From Hymenobacter sp. YIM 151858-1 (GTDB taxonomy: Bacteria; Bacteroidota; Bacteroidia; Cytophagales; Hymenobacteraceae), in contig NZ_CP110136.1 in the NCBI RefSeq assembly GCF_025979705.1, positions 2,976,001-3,040,000 of the forward strand: a DNA stretch of 64,000 bases, given 5' to 3'. The notes under the pieces were generated by a model that was not told where the DNA came from, ran no database searches, and saw nothing but the letters and a program-made list of their open reading frames with translations. Within the stretch, counting starts at the first letter, position 1; the number at the start of each line of letters is the position of its first letter. Below, one piece after another: positions 1 through 11,566 of the stretch. Both the position numbers and the translations under genes were made by a program.

Positions 1-2
1 CG

Positions 3-1955
3 GCGCAAACCAGCCAGGCCGATGCGCTGCTGGCCGGCCCGCTGCGCTTGCCCAACGGCTCGTGGGTTGATGCCCTGTTGGTGCGCCCGCACAGCCTTAC
101 GCTCCTGACGCTGCACCCCGGCGCCGGCGAGCTAAGTATTCCGTCGTTTGCGGCCAGCGGTTGGCGGCTCGATGGGGTGCCCCTGCCCGCCGGCGCGGCC
201 ATCAACCCGTACGCGGCTTTTCAGGAGCAGCGCGAGGCGTTGCTGAAGCTCATCGGCCCGCTTTTGCCGCCCGATGCCATCAACAGCCGGTTTGTAACGG
301 GTTTGTGGGTACCCACCGGCCCCGTGCGTTTTGGCGCCGATGTGGAGGCGAGCATGGCCGAAGCGCCGGAAGCCCGGCAGTTTCAGCTGCTGCCCGAAGT
401 GGCCCGCCTGCCGCGGCGGCTGGCCCAGCTGGCTACTCCCGAAATCGAGCTGACCGACGCCGACATCCGCCATTTGGCCGAGGCCCTGCCCAGCGCCCTA
501 GGTGCCGGCCCTGCTTCGGAGCCCGAGGCCGACGACAACCGCCGTTCGTTTGGCTCGCTGATGCAAAACTCGGCCCGGCAGCTTTGGCGGTGGATCGGGG
601 CCGAGGATATCGACTCGCTCTCGCCCGACACCTACGAGCTAGCCGCCCAAACCGAGGACCGCAAGCACGAGCTGGAGCAGCAGCAGGCAGCGTTGCAGCA
701 GCAGCTTGCCGAGCAAGTGCGCGCGTTGGAAGCCCGCGAATCGGCCCGCGAGCAAAGCATGGCGCAGCTGCGCAGCCAACTGGCCCAAGCCCAGGCCCAA
801 TCGGCGCCGAACACGGCCGAGCTGCAGGCCCGGCTGGCGCGCGAGAACCAGGCCAAGGAGGAGGAAGAGGCCGCGCTGCGGCAGTCGCAGCAGGAGTGGC
901 AGCAACGCAACCACGACCTCGACTCCAAGATTCAGGCCCTGGAGCAGCTGATACAGCGGTTACAGGCAACACCCCAGCAAGTAACCCCGCCGGCGCCGGC
1001 TGCCCCGTCTGCTGCAGAGCAAACCAGCGCTGCCCCGCCGGCCGCCGAGCCCGTTGCCCCTGCCCTACCGCCTCCTGCCCCGCAACCCACCCCGGCACCA
1101 CCTAGGGCGGCAGCTCCGTCCCCACCCGCTCGCCCAAGCCAAGCACCTGCCGGCCCGGCCCAAGCGGCCCATACTTTCGATAGCGCAGCCGCCAAGGCCG
1201 GTGCCCGGCAATTCGCCGATCGGTTGGCCCATGGGGTAGCGGTTTTGCGCGAGCGGCTGGGCCCGCGCCTCACGCCCGGCCTGCCGAAGCTGCTGGGCGG
1301 TGCCCTAGGTGTGCTGCTGCTGGTGTGGCTTGGCAGCAAGCTACTGAGCAGCAGTGCGCCCGAGCCTTACCAGGCCAACGGCCAGTGGGGCTTTGCCAAG
1401 GGCGATGAGCCGGTAATCGAAGCCAAGTACAGCTCGGTGCAGCCGTTTCAGGAGGGTTTGGCCGTGGTAGAGCGCGACGGGGCGTTTGGCTTTGTGGATA
1501 CCGACGGCACCGAGGTAGTGCCGCCCACCTACGATGCCCTGAACCCCTACGCCGGCGGCTACGCCCGCGTGCGCATCGGCGACTTGTACACCTTTATCGA
1601 CGAAGAGGGCCAGGAGTTCAGCCACTACTTCTACAACGCTTACGACTTTGCCGAGGGCTACGCGCCGGTGCTCGACCGCCGCGGCTGGTTCTACATCAGC
1701 GGGCCCGACGGGGGCGTACCCGCCGAGCCGCGCGTGTTTCAGGAGGCGTACCCCTTCCGCAACGGGCTGGCGCGGGTGCGGCTCGATGGCGCGTACACGT
1801 TTATTACGCCCAAGCACCTCACCGACCCCGAGCGCAGCCTGGAGCCGTTTGGCCGCTACGAGCAAGCCACCGACTTTGCTGATGGCCGCGCCCGCGTGCG
1901 CCAAAACGGGCGCAGCTTCTTTATCGACGAAGACGGCGACGAGGTAGCCGAGTAG
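3..1955 (+). CDS. WG-repeat membrane protein, 5' end outside window
   Basis: The reading frame is open to the left edge, so the true start is not visible; an in-frame TTG at 48 is only a possible start. The N-terminal part (bases 40-480) has a NERD-like look, which I hold loosely. It is followed by a Gln/Ala-rich coiled coil (about 650-960), a long Pro/Ala-rich linker (960-1160), one membrane segment (about 1285-1350) and at least three WG-type beta repeats to the C-terminus, with recurring motifs such as QWGFAKG and GFVDTDG. WG repeats are usually ligand or protein binding modules. The layout suggests a coiled-coil part and a repeat domain on opposite sides of a membrane. The exact function is unknown. 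Confidence 0.75.
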   Translation, partial: AQTSQADALLAGPLRLPNGSWVDALLVRPHSLTLLTLHPGAGELSIPSFAASGWRLDGVPLPAGAAINPYAAFQEQREALLKLIGPLLPPDAINSRFVTGLWVPTGPVRFGADVEASMAEAPEARQFQLLPEVARLPRRLAQLATPEIELTDADIRHLAEALPSALGAGPASEPEADDNRRSFGSLMQNSARQLWRWIGAEDIDSLSPDTYELAAQTEDRKHELEQQQAALQQQLAEQVRALEARESAREQSMAQLRSQLAQAQAQSAPNTAELQARLARENQAKEEEEAALRQSQQEWQQRNHDLDSKIQALEQLIQRLQATPQQVTPPAPAAPSAAEQTSAAPPAAEPVAPALPPPAPQPTPAPPRAAAPSPPARPSQAPAGPAQAAHTFDSAAAKAGARQFADRLAHGVAVLRERLGPRLTPGLPKLLGGALGVLLLVWLGSKLLSSSAPEPYQANGQWGFAKGDEPVIEAKYSSVQPFQEGLAVVERDGAFGFVDTDGTEVVPPTYDALNPYAGGYARVRIGDLYTFIDEEGQEFSHYFYNAYDFAEGYAPVLDRRGWFYISGPDGGVPAEPRVFQEAYPFRNGLARVRLDGAYTFITPKHLTDPERSLEPFGRYEQATDFADGRARVRQNGRSFFIDEDGDEVAE

Positions 1956-1969
1956 CCGCGGCAAGCGGG

Positions 1970-2434
1970 CTAATCGTCGTCGTGCTTTTTGCGTTTGCGC
2001 TTGCCGTGGTGCTTTTGTCCCTTTTTGCGCTGGCCTGGCGGCACCCAACGGTCCTCGTCGGCGGGGCGTACGGTTTGCCCACCCCTAGGTGCCGAGCGGC
2101 CGCCCACCACGGCCCAGCTGCCGTTGGGCTGGCGGCGGGCGGTGCGCAGGGTGCCCTGCAGGTCGCAGCCCTGGCCCTCGGCCAGCGGCTGGCGCTGGCC
2201 ATCGGGGCCAATTACAAACCCCTCGGGCGCGACGGTGCGGCCGTTGGGCAGGTGCACTTCGCGCGTGAGAGGGCGCAGCTGGCCGTGGCGCACCACGTAG
2301 GTGGTGCCGTTCTGGCGCAGAAACCCATCGTTGGCCGTGCCCTTTTGCGCGGCGGCGGGCCAGCTCAGCAGGCAGGCCAAAACGGCTCCGACATAGGCTT
2401 TGCGCAGAACAACAGGGGGCGTGGAAGGCAACAT
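1970..2434 (-). CDS. Secreted DUF6799-like protein
   Basis: A 154-residue protein starting at MLPSTPP, with a signal peptide (VGAVLACLLSWPAAAQ). The mature part carries a short repeated pattern around NGRTVAPEGFVIGPDG, as in the DUF6799 family common in Hymenobacter. The C-terminal tail is extremely Lys/His-rich and ends in DDD, possibly metal- or polyanion-binding. The frame stays open upstream across the opposite-strand gene at 2565, but that extension has no signal peptide and would overlap a convincing gene, so the internal start was chosen. Its 3' end converges on the WG-repeat gene with only a 14-bp gap. Confidence 0.65.
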   Translation of the reverse strand: MLPSTPPVVLRKAYVGAVLACLLSWPAAAQKGTANDGFLRQNGTTYVVRHGQLRPLTREVHLPNGRTVAPEGFVIGPDGQRQPLAEGQGCDLQGTLRTARRQPNGSWAVVGGRSAPRGGQTVRPADEDRWVPPGQRKKGQKHHGKRKRKKHDDD

Positions 2435-2564
2435 CGGCGAGGGGCAATCGTAAACGGAGCCGGTTTTACGCCCGCCGGTTGCCCAACGTTGGTGCGGCAC
2501 CGGGTTACCTTTCGACGAACGGAGTATCAAGCTTCGATTTGTCCACCAAAAACAGCCAAACATC

Positions 2565-2873
2565 ATGAAATTCTCGTTTAAAACCTTGCTGGCAGTAGCT
2601 GCCTTCGCCGCTTTCGCTACCACTTCGTGCAGCGAAAAAACCCAGGAAAACGCCGAAGCTACGGCCGAAAGCGCAGCCAATGATGCTGCTAACGCTACTT
2701 CGAATGCCGCTGACGCTACCTCGAACGCTGCTGATGCCGCTGGCAACGCCGCTGCCGACGCCGTAACGCCCGACAACGACGGCCAAAACACCGTGGCTCC
2801 CGAGAAAGGCGACACCGCTGTGGTGCGCAACCAGCCCGCCAACGGCGTGGTTGACGAAACCCAGAAGAAGTAA
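2565..2873 (+). CDS. Small Ala/Asn-rich lipoprotein
   Basis: A 102-residue protein with a lipoprotein signal ending in a lipobox-like FATTSCS. It is followed by imperfect repeats of roughly 7-11 residues built on A-A-N-A/D (for example NATSNAADATSNAADAAGN) that should form an amphipathic helix. This resembles small outer-membrane-associated helical lipoproteins (Lpp-like in style, not proven homologous). A strong terminator follows directly. No enzymatic motif is visible. The repeat probably arose by slippage, since neighbouring codons are nearly identical. Confidence 0.75.
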   Translation: MKFSFKTLLAVAAFAAFATTSCSEKTQENAEATAESAANDAANATSNAADATSNAADAAGNAAADAVTPDNDGQNTVAPEKGDTAVVRNQPANGVVDETQKK

Positions 2874-2896
2874 TTTTTGCTTGCTTAGCATACCAG

Positions 2897-2934
2897 GCGC
2901 CTGCTCCCTACCCGGGAGTAGGCGCTTGTTTTTT
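2897..2934 (+). terminator. Rho-independent terminator
   Basis: A stem of 12 bp (2897-2908 with 2914-2925, one mismatch) with loop taccc is followed by a T-rich run. It ends the small lipoprotein transcript and overlaps the stop codon of the convergent gene on the minus strand. Confidence 0.85.
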
Positions 2935-4468
2935 AGGCCACCGCGGCGGGCTGCGGCGCCGTAAGCTCAACCAGCACGTCGTAGTATGGGCGGTTCATCA
3001 TGCGGGCGCGCAGCCAGGCATAAAAGCTCAGGGCCTGCAGGTCTTCGCGCTCAAGCGGCAAAAACCGCGGCATTTCGGCCATGCGGGCCGCAAACGTGGG
3101 CTGCCGGGCCGCGTCGGGGTTTTCGATGATGTCGCGCACCAGAGCCAGGTAGCTAAGCACGTAGCGGTAGGCACCGCCATCGGCCCCAAACCGGTCGCGC
3201 ACCAACCGCTCGATGGCCCGCAGGCGGTGCGCGGCTACATCGTGGTGGCCCATTTCGAGCTGCGTCAGCATTTCGCCCAGGTTTTTGTTCAGCAGCCACT
3301 CCACCCCCATTTTTTCCTCGCACCAGTGGTCGGAGCGGCCGATGGTGTGCAGCACCTGGTTGGTGCGCTGGTATTGCCCCTCGGCAAAGTAATGGAAGCC
3401 CAGCCCCAGGCGGGCCGTAAGTTGGTCGCGCGGGCTGAGCTGGTGGGTGCGCAGGAGCTCCTCGAGCAGCCCGATGCTTTCGGCGTTGCGACGCAGAAAG
3501 GCCAGGTTGGCGGCCAGCAGAAAAATGTACCTAGGGTAAAACTCGTTTTGGTGGCTGCGCGAGCCCGTGCTCAGCAGCTGGTGCAGCTGCCCCAGGTACT
3601 CCACCGACTCGGTGAAGCGCCGGTTGCGGTAGAGCGCGTGCGCAATCATGTAGAGCAGCCCCAGCTGGTACTCGCGGTGGGCGGGCTGAAAACCGTGGCG
3701 CTTCTCCATGAGGTGGTAGCAGCGGCGCACAAACGGCTCGAACGAGGCAAAATCGCGGCGCACCAGCATGGCCGAGCGGGCAATGCTTAGCAAGCGGTAC
3801 AGCAACGAGGGCCGGCGGGCAAAGGCTTCCTGCAGGTCGTACTCGCGCAGGATATCCTGCATGATCTGATCGAAAGCCGCGCCCGAGCGGCCGTGGGTGC
3901 GCGCCTCGCGCAGGCGCTGGCGCATCAGGCTGTAGGCAATGGCGGCGCGCTCCTCCTCCTCGGCGGCGGGCTTGTTGCGGTTGCGCCGCTTCAGGATTTC
4001 ACCTAGGGGCTCGGCATGCTCGCTGTGGGCGTACTCTATCTGCAGGTTGTACACCGTGTTCAGCAGCTCGTACTGCTCGTTTTGGGCCGCCAGCTTCTCG
4101 GCTTTGCGCAGGATGTTCCAGGCCAGGCGCGCAATGCCGCTATCGAAAAGGTACTGGGCCAGGCTCAGCTGCCCGCGCACGGTGGAGGCCGCCGTAAGGT
4201 CCTGGTCGCGCTGCTTCAGCAACAAAAAATCGGTTACCTGCCGCAGCAGGCGCTTGCGCAGGGCGTAATACGCCACGGCGTTGGGCTCGTCGGGGTAGAG
4301 GCGCTGCAGCAGCTCGGGCGTGTCGTATTCCTGTTTTTGCCAAAGCAGCTCGCAGAGCTGGGCATCTTTGCGGCCTTTCTCCTTGCGGCGTTGCCGCTGC
4401 AAAAACCGCAGGAACTCTTTGCGGTCGTCGGGCGAGAACGTGGCCAGGGTGGTGCGCAGGTCATCCAT
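2933..4468 (-). CDS. Conserved alpha-helical TPR-like protein
   Basis: A 511-residue protein made almost entirely of helices, rich in Leu, Arg, Tyr and Glu, with pairs of helices that look like degenerate TPRs. No catalytic motif was seen. Proteins of this style (about 500 aa, starting MDDL, low similarity to anything known) are widespread in Cytophagales and are annotated as hypothetical or TPR proteins. The start at 4468 (MDDLRTTLATF) is preferred over the upstream Met at 4543 because the extra 25 residues look non-coding. The upstream region 4469-4676 also holds the promoter for the divergent gene at 4677. Confidence 0.7.
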   Translation of the reverse strand: MDDLRTTLATFSPDDRKEFLRFLQRQRRKEKGRKDAQLCELLWQKQEYDTPELLQRLYPDEPNAVAYYALRKRLLRQVTDFLLLKQRDQDLTAASTVRGQLSLAQYLFDSGIARLAWNILRKAEKLAAQNEQYELLNTVYNLQIEYAHSEHAEPLGEILKRRNRNKPAAEEEERAAIAYSLMRQRLREARTHGRSGAAFDQIMQDILREYDLQEAFARRPSLLYRLLSIARSAMLVRRDFASFEPFVRRCYHLMEKRHGFQPAHREYQLGLLYMIAHALYRNRRFTESVEYLGQLHQLLSTGSRSHQNEFYPRYIFLLAANLAFLRRNAESIGLLEELLRTHQLSPRDQLTARLGLGFHYFAEGQYQRTNQVLHTIGRSDHWCEEKMGVEWLLNKNLGEMLTQLEMGHHDVAAHRLRAIERLVRDRFGADGGAYRYVLSYLALVRDIIENPDAARQPTFAARMAEMPRFLPLEREDLQALSFYAWLRARMMNRPYYDVLVELTAPQPAAVA

Positions 4469-4676
4469 GCCGGAAAGATGCACAAAAAAGCCCCAGGCCA
4501 AGCCTACCCCGGTATTTTCAAAGGCCTGAATTTTACTTCGCAACTTAGTATCAAACAGGCGCTTAATTCGCGCTAACTAAGCTATAAAAAGTCTGATTGT
4601 CGCAACTATTCGTTAGAGGAGCGGGCCGGCGGGCGTCTACTTTCGGCGCATCCAAACACTCCTTACCAGCTCTGTT

Positions 4677-5276
4677 ATGTTCCGCCGTTCGTTACGCGTA
4701 TTCGTTTACTTGCTGCTTGCCCCCGGTGCCTTGTTGGCGCAAAGCTTTCCGGCTGATAGCCCGCCCGAAGCGCCCCGTACGGCAGTCGTCAGCTACGCGG
4801 CGCCCGCGCCGGAGGCTTTGCTTGCCGATGTCGAGCTTGCCGCGGCGGTGCGGGCCGACGCCCTAGGTCGGCAAATGGCCGCGGAGGAGCCCGGCCCGGC
4901 GCCCGCCACGGCCCCCGACAGCCTGCTGACAGCCTTATCGGCTACGGAGCGCTACGGGTTGGGCCAGGCCGATGCGCGCCGGCACTACAAAGGCGGCAAG
5001 GGCTTGTTCTGGGTTACGTTTGGAGCTACCTCTGCGGTGCCCTACGGGGTGGGCGCGGCGCTGGGCCTGGGCGGCCTGGCCGCCGTTGCCGCCACCCCGC
5101 CCAAGCCCGCCAAGCTCAACGCCCCCTACCCCGAGCGGCTGCACGATGCCGACTACTACCGCGGCTACCGCCAGCGCGTGCAGGCGCGGCGCACGGGCAA
5201 AGCCGCGGCGGGCTTGGGCGTGGCCATCGGCCTGCAGGTGGCGGGGCTGCTGCTGCTTTTCCACCAGGGCTTGTAG
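4677..5276 (+). CDS. Secreted/membrane protein of unknown function
   Basis: A 199-residue protein with an N-terminal signal peptide (VYLLLAPGALLAQ), an Ala/Pro-rich segment, then two hydrophobic stretches (about residues 110-135 and 175-195). Between them is a Tyr/Arg-rich motif, DADYYRGYRQRVQ, which in Bacteroidota proteins often joins small membrane segments. It is a single-gene unit with its own terminator. No function can be assigned; inner-membrane or periplasmic location is inferred. Confidence 0.65.
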   Translation: MFRRSLRVFVYLLLAPGALLAQSFPADSPPEAPRTAVVSYAAPAPEALLADVELAAAVRADALGRQMAAEEPGPAPATAPDSLLTALSATERYGLGQADARRHYKGGKGLFWVTFGATSAVPYGVGAALGLGGLAAVAATPPKPAKLNAPYPERLHDADYYRGYRQRVQARRTGKAAAGLGVAIGLQVAGLLLLFHQGL

Positions 5277-5334
5277 CGGCAACCTCGACGGCAGCCGGCC
5301 GTAAGAAAATGATACCTGCCCGCTATTAACCCTG

Positions 5335-5362
5335 GCCCCGCAGCAGCGCTGCGGGGCTTTTT
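5335..5362 (+). terminator. Rho-independent terminator
   Basis: A perfect 9-bp GC-rich stem (5335-5343 with 5349-5357) and a 5-nt loop are followed by TTTTT. Confidence 0.85.
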
Positions 5363-5381
5363 ACTGATATAAACACACGCT

Positions 5382-5987
5382 ATGCAAATCCATCTACCCC
5401 GCTATTTTGTTTTGTATCTTGTGATTACCAGCGCAGAACAATTCCTGACGTTAGGCAACAAGGCACTGCTGCGGCTGCCTAAAACGGCTTTTCTCTGCTC
5501 GCGCGATTACCCCAGCGCCATTGAGCGGCAAGTGTACCTGTGGGCGCTCGAGCAACGCGCCTTAGCTACGTGCGTGCTGTCGGGCTTTCATTCCCGGCTC
5601 GAGCAAAAGGTGCTGCGCTACTTGCTGCAGGGCTTGTGGCAACCGGTGGTTTACGCATTGGCCCGTGGCATTCAGCCGGGTACGCGCTTCGAGTACGAAA
5701 TGCAGGTAGCGGCGGGGCGTTTGCTGTTTATCACGCCGTTTGCCGAGGACGTGCACACCATCACCCCCGACACGGCCAGCATCCGCAACCTGCTGATTGC
5801 CGACCTGGCCGACTCGTTCTTTATCCCGTACCTCACGCCGGGCGGCAACCTCAACGACTTGCTCCAGCACGAGGCTTTCCGGCGCAAACCCATCGTTACG
5901 CTCGATCTGCCCGAGAACTACCCGCTTAAAGCCCTAGGTGCTACCGTGTTCCGGCCGATGCTGGCCCTCAGCAATAAGCCAGGATAA
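5382..5987 (+). CDS. DprA/SLOG-like Rossmann protein
   Basis: A 201-residue protein with the pattern of short, stand-alone DprA-like (SLOG superfamily) proteins. These features are the FLCSR motif, a central SGFHS with a following Glu, LARGI, RLLFITPF, and the C-terminal GGN loop. SLOG domains bind nucleotides or nucleotide-derived ligands; the full-length DprA loads RecA on single-stranded DNA, but this short form lacks the DprA N- and C-terminal domains, so a DNA-uptake role is not shown. The N-terminal 20 residues are hydrophobic, and the real start might lie slightly downstream. It sits alone between terminated units. Confidence 0.65.
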   Translation: MQIHLPRYFVLYLVITSAEQFLTLGNKALLRLPKTAFLCSRDYPSAIERQVYLWALEQRALATCVLSGFHSRLEQKVLRYLLQGLWQPVVYALARGIQPGTRFEYEMQVAAGRLLFITPFAEDVHTITPDTASIRNLLIADLADSFFIPYLTPGGNLNDLLQHEAFRRKPIVTLDLPENYPLKALGATVFRPMLALSNKPG

Positions 5988-6049
5988 CCTAACCTTTGGG
6001 CGCGATTGGTGCGTATGCTAGAGGGTTCACTTTTTCCGACCAAAACACC

Positions 6050-6892
6050 ATGGCTACTCTGGCATCTCATATTCCTACTCATCTTCCGGCTTCGCCATCC
6101 GATGGCATCCGCACCTTGGCGCGCCTGGGCTTTGCGGCCAAGGGCATGGTATACACGGTGCTTGGCGTGCTGGCCGTAATGGCTGCCACCGGCACCGACG
6201 GCGGCCGCACCGCCGACAAAACCCAAGTGCTACAAACCATTCAGGACATGCCCATGGGCCGCTGGCTGTTGGGCTTGGTAGCCCTGGGGCTGGCCGGCTA
6301 CGTGCTGTGGCGCTTTGTGCAAGCCATCCGCGACACCGAAGGCCACGGCAACAGCGCCAAAGGCATGGGCAAGCGCATAGCCTATGCGGCCAGTGCCCTG
6401 GGCTACGGCGTGCTGGCGTACATTGCCGGCAAGGCGGCACTCGAAAACAGCACCGCCGGCAGTGGCAGCGGCGGCAACTCGCGCCAGTCGTTTGTGGCTA
6501 CGCTGCTCGAGCAATCGTACGGGCAGTGGCTGGTGGGCGCCATCGGCCTTACGGTAATCGGCATTGGCTTGTACCAGTTGTTCCGGGCCTATTCGGGCTC
6601 GTTTGCCAAACACGTAAACTCCAGCCAGATTCCGGCCGGCCAGCAGCGCCTCGTGCACCGCATGGGCCAGCTGGGCTACACCGCCCGCGGCATTGTGTGG
6701 GCCATTCTGGGTTACTTCCTGATTCAGGCCGCCATGCACAGCAACGCCAACGAAGCCCAAGGCACCGAGGGCGCCTTCGACTTTCTGGCCAGCATGGGCT
6801 CGGGCCTGCTGCTGGTGGTGGCGCTGGGCTTGGTGGCCTACGGCTTGTACATGTTTGTGCGCGCCAAGTACCCCATCCTGCGCGGCGTGTAG
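6050..6892 (+). CDS. DUF1206 membrane protein
   Basis: A 280-residue integral membrane protein with three repeats of about 85 residues, each starting with a motif of the form (L)(A)RLGFAAKGMVYTVLG or MGQLGYTARGIVWAILG. This is the hallmark of DUF1206. Each repeat gives two membrane helices, so six in all. The biochemical role of the family is unknown. The start at 6050 (MATLASH) is chosen because the 18 codons before it look like leader sequence. The gene is followed by a strong bidirectional hairpin. Confidence 0.85.
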   Translation: MATLASHIPTHLPASPSDGIRTLARLGFAAKGMVYTVLGVLAVMAATGTDGGRTADKTQVLQTIQDMPMGRWLLGLVALGLAGYVLWRFVQAIRDTEGHGNSAKGMGKRIAYAASALGYGVLAYIAGKAALENSTAGSGSGGNSRQSFVATLLEQSYGQWLVGAIGLTVIGIGLYQLFRAYSGSFAKHVNSSQIPAGQQRLVHRMGQLGYTARGIVWAILGYFLIQAAMHSNANEAQGTEGAFDFLASMGSGLLLVVALGLVAYGLYMFVRAKYPILRGV

Positions 6893-6915
6893 CGCGGCCC
6901 TAGGCGAAAACACAA

Positions 6916-6955
6916 CGAAGCCCGTTCGGCACTGCGCCGAACGGGCTTCGCGTTT
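6916..6955. terminator. Bidirectional terminator
   Basis: A perfect 15-bp stem (6916-6930 with 6936-6950) with a 5-nt loop lies between the convergent DUF1206 and oxidoreductase genes. Confidence 0.85.
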
Positions 6956-6969
6956 GTAATGGCGCTGGG

Positions 6970-8205
6970 TTAGTGCACGCTCACCAGCGTGTCTTCGCTC
7001 ACGTAATCCTGCAGGTACTCGAACCTAGGGGTAAGCTGGCCGCGGGCGGCAATCGTAGCCCGCTCGATAACGTGGTCGGGGTCGGGGCCGAACAGGTGCG
7101 GAAACACATTGTCAATCAGCTGCCGGCCAAAGTCGCGCGAGGCGTTGCGGGGCAGCTCGCAGGGCAGGTTATCCACGGCCATTACAGTAATGTTGCCGGG
7201 GCGCGAATACGCGGCCTCCAACGCGCCGGTAGCGGGGTTGTAATCGAAAGCCGGATCGGGGATGCTGGTGCTGCGCTTGGTTACGGGTATGGAGCCGTCG
7301 ACGTCGCAGGTAACGTCGGCAATGGTGTTGATGCGGAAATCGGGGCGGCGCGTGTCGTCTTCCGAAAACAGCCTGGGTGCCGTGGGGTGCCAGTAGGCGC
7401 AGGCAATCAGCAGGTCGGTTACGGGCAGAAACTTGTCGAACGTGGACTTGTACTCCTGCGGGTTGCGGTGAAAATCGGGGGTGTCCCACACGCGGCCATC
7501 GAGGCGGGCGTTGTAGTCGGAGGAGCGTAGCTGCGTGTACACCGGCTCCGTGAAATCGTGGTAGAGGTAATCGTACACGCTTACGCGCCGGATGCCCATG
7601 CAATCGAGCACCTCCAGGGCGCCCTTGGCTACGCGGCCCGAGCCCGTAACGGCCATTTTGATGGGCGGCAGGCGCTTTACCTTAAAGTACTCCTCCTGCA
7701 TGTCGCCTAGGTCGGTGCACTGGTAGGCGGGCTTCAGCTGGTACAGGCCGTGCTTGCGGCCGTAGGTGAGCAGCCCGTTGTAGGCGCCCACAATGCCGGC
7801 CCAGCGCCCAAAGGCCACAATCCGCTCGCCCTCGGCGTTGGTGAGCATTTCGTAGTCGATGAGCGTAATGTCTTTCTGCAGCACTTGGCGCAGCAGCTCG
7901 CGGTTGGCGGGCTGCTTTTTTACGGTGTGCGAGAAGAACAAGTAAGTTTTATGCGGAATGAGCTGCGCGACGGGCACCTCCTTCACGCCCAGCAGAATAT
8001 CGCAGTCCGAAACATCGGCTTGCACCTCAATGCCCAGGTCGCGGTATTCCTGGTCGGCGTAGCTGCGGATGTCGCTGCTCTGCACCACCACTTTCACGTG
8101 CGGCCAGGTGTGTTGCACCTCAACGCACTTTTTGGGGGTAAGCGGCACGCGGCGGTCGACGGGTACTTTGCCTTCGCGGATAAGGCCCAAACGGATGGGT
8201 AGCAT
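6970..8205 (-). CDS. Saccharopine dehydrogenase / AlaDH-PNT-like oxidoreductase
   Basis: A 411-residue NAD(P)-dependent oxidoreductase. The N-terminus (LGLIREGKVPVDRRVPLTP) is the alanine dehydrogenase/pyridine nucleotide transhydrogenase signature of the lysine-ketoglutarate reductase class. A Rossmann segment with VTGSGRVAKGALEVL lies in the middle. The family catalyses reversible saccharopine formation or cleavage in lysine metabolism; in Bacteroidota many members are annotated only as NAD(P)-dependent oxidoreductase, so the substrate is inferred. The start at 8205 fits the family N-terminus, whereas the frame reaching 8370 encodes a non-conserved Ala/Arg-rich stretch. A -7 element lies 30 bp upstream. 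Confidence 0.8.
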   Translation of the reverse strand: MLPIRLGLIREGKVPVDRRVPLTPKKCVEVQHTWPHVKVVVQSSDIRSYADQEYRDLGIEVQADVSDCDILLGVKEVPVAQLIPHKTYLFFSHTVKKQPANRELLRQVLQKDITLIDYEMLTNAEGERIVAFGRWAGIVGAYNGLLTYGRKHGLYQLKPAYQCTDLGDMQEEYFKVKRLPPIKMAVTGSGRVAKGALEVLDCMGIRRVSVYDYLYHDFTEPVYTQLRSSDYNARLDGRVWDTPDFHRNPQEYKSTFDKFLPVTDLLIACAYWHPTAPRLFSEDDTRRPDFRINTIADVTCDVDGSIPVTKRSTSIPDPAFDYNPATGALEAAYSRPGNITVMAVDNLPCELPRNASRDFGRQLIDNVFPHLFGPDPDHVIERATIAARGQLTPRFEYLQDYVSEDTLVSVH

Positions 8206-8235
8206 AGCAGTAACAGAACGGGTGGGTGGTAACGG

Positions 8236-8243
8236 CAAAGCTA
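8236..8243 (-). promoter_or_regulatory. Bacteroidota -7 promoter element
   Basis: Reads TAGCTTTG on the minus strand, matching TAnnTTTG, 30 bp before the oxidoreductase start. I could not fix a clear -33 element. The rest of the 324-bp gap 8206-8529 holds two CCTAGG sites and no gene. Confidence 0.45.
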
Positions 8244-8473
8244 TTGTTTTCAGGCACAAATGCGCCGCCCCCGGCTTGCAGGCCCCTGCGCCGCTCCGCC
8301 CGGCCCTAGCTGCTTTGCCCGGTGCCCGCGGCCCTAGGTAGCCATTGCCCCTAGGTGCCGTAGCAGCCACGCTGGCTGCGGCACCTGCTTGGTTGGCCCT
8401 GGCCTAAACACCGGCTTCCTGCTTTTGCACATTTTCGTCGGTATTTTGGTTTAAGGAGCAATCCATTTCAAGC

Positions 8474-8481
8474 TACCTTTG
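8474..8481 (+). promoter_or_regulatory. Bacteroidota -7 promoter element for gcvP
   Basis: TACCTTTG matches the Bacteroidota sigma-A -7 consensus TAnnTTTG and lies 48 bp before the gcvP start codon. Confidence 0.6.
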
Positions 8482-8529
8482 TTAGGGCCTAACGAGGTCC
8501 CATTTCCCGCCATCCATCTGTTTCCCTGT

Positions 8530-11448
<2,919 letters not shown>

Positions 11449-11510
11449 GTAGTTGGTATCAGGTACTTGGTATTGAGTACCTGATACCAATTACCCAGTA
11501 CCAAGTACTA
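11449..11510. repeat. Palindromic GGTAC/GGTATC intergenic repeat
   Basis: Just after gcvP lies a low-complexity block built from TTGGTA, GGTACT and TACCAA units. It contains a 15-bp perfect inverted repeat (11454-11468 with 11477-11491, loop of 8). Related GGTA/TACC-rich strings occur at 16,660-16,710 and inside pheS. It precedes, and is separate from, the terminator hairpin. Confidence 0.6.
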
Positions 11511-11517
11511 ATAAAAA

Positions 11518-11548
11518 GGCCCGCTGCTAGATGGCAGCGGGCCTTTTT
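11518..11548. terminator. Bidirectional terminator
   Basis: A perfect 10-bp stem (11518-11527 with 11534-11543) is flanked by an A-run on the left and a T-run on the right, so it can serve gcvP and the convergent lipoprotein gene. Confidence 0.9.
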
Positions 11549-11566
11549 GTTGCGGGCACCTAGGGA

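Noticed and set aside
1970-2842. A 290-codon minus-strand frame
   Set aside because: Its N-terminal half is antisense to the Ala-rich lipoprotein gene; only the part from 2434 has a signal peptide and family features.
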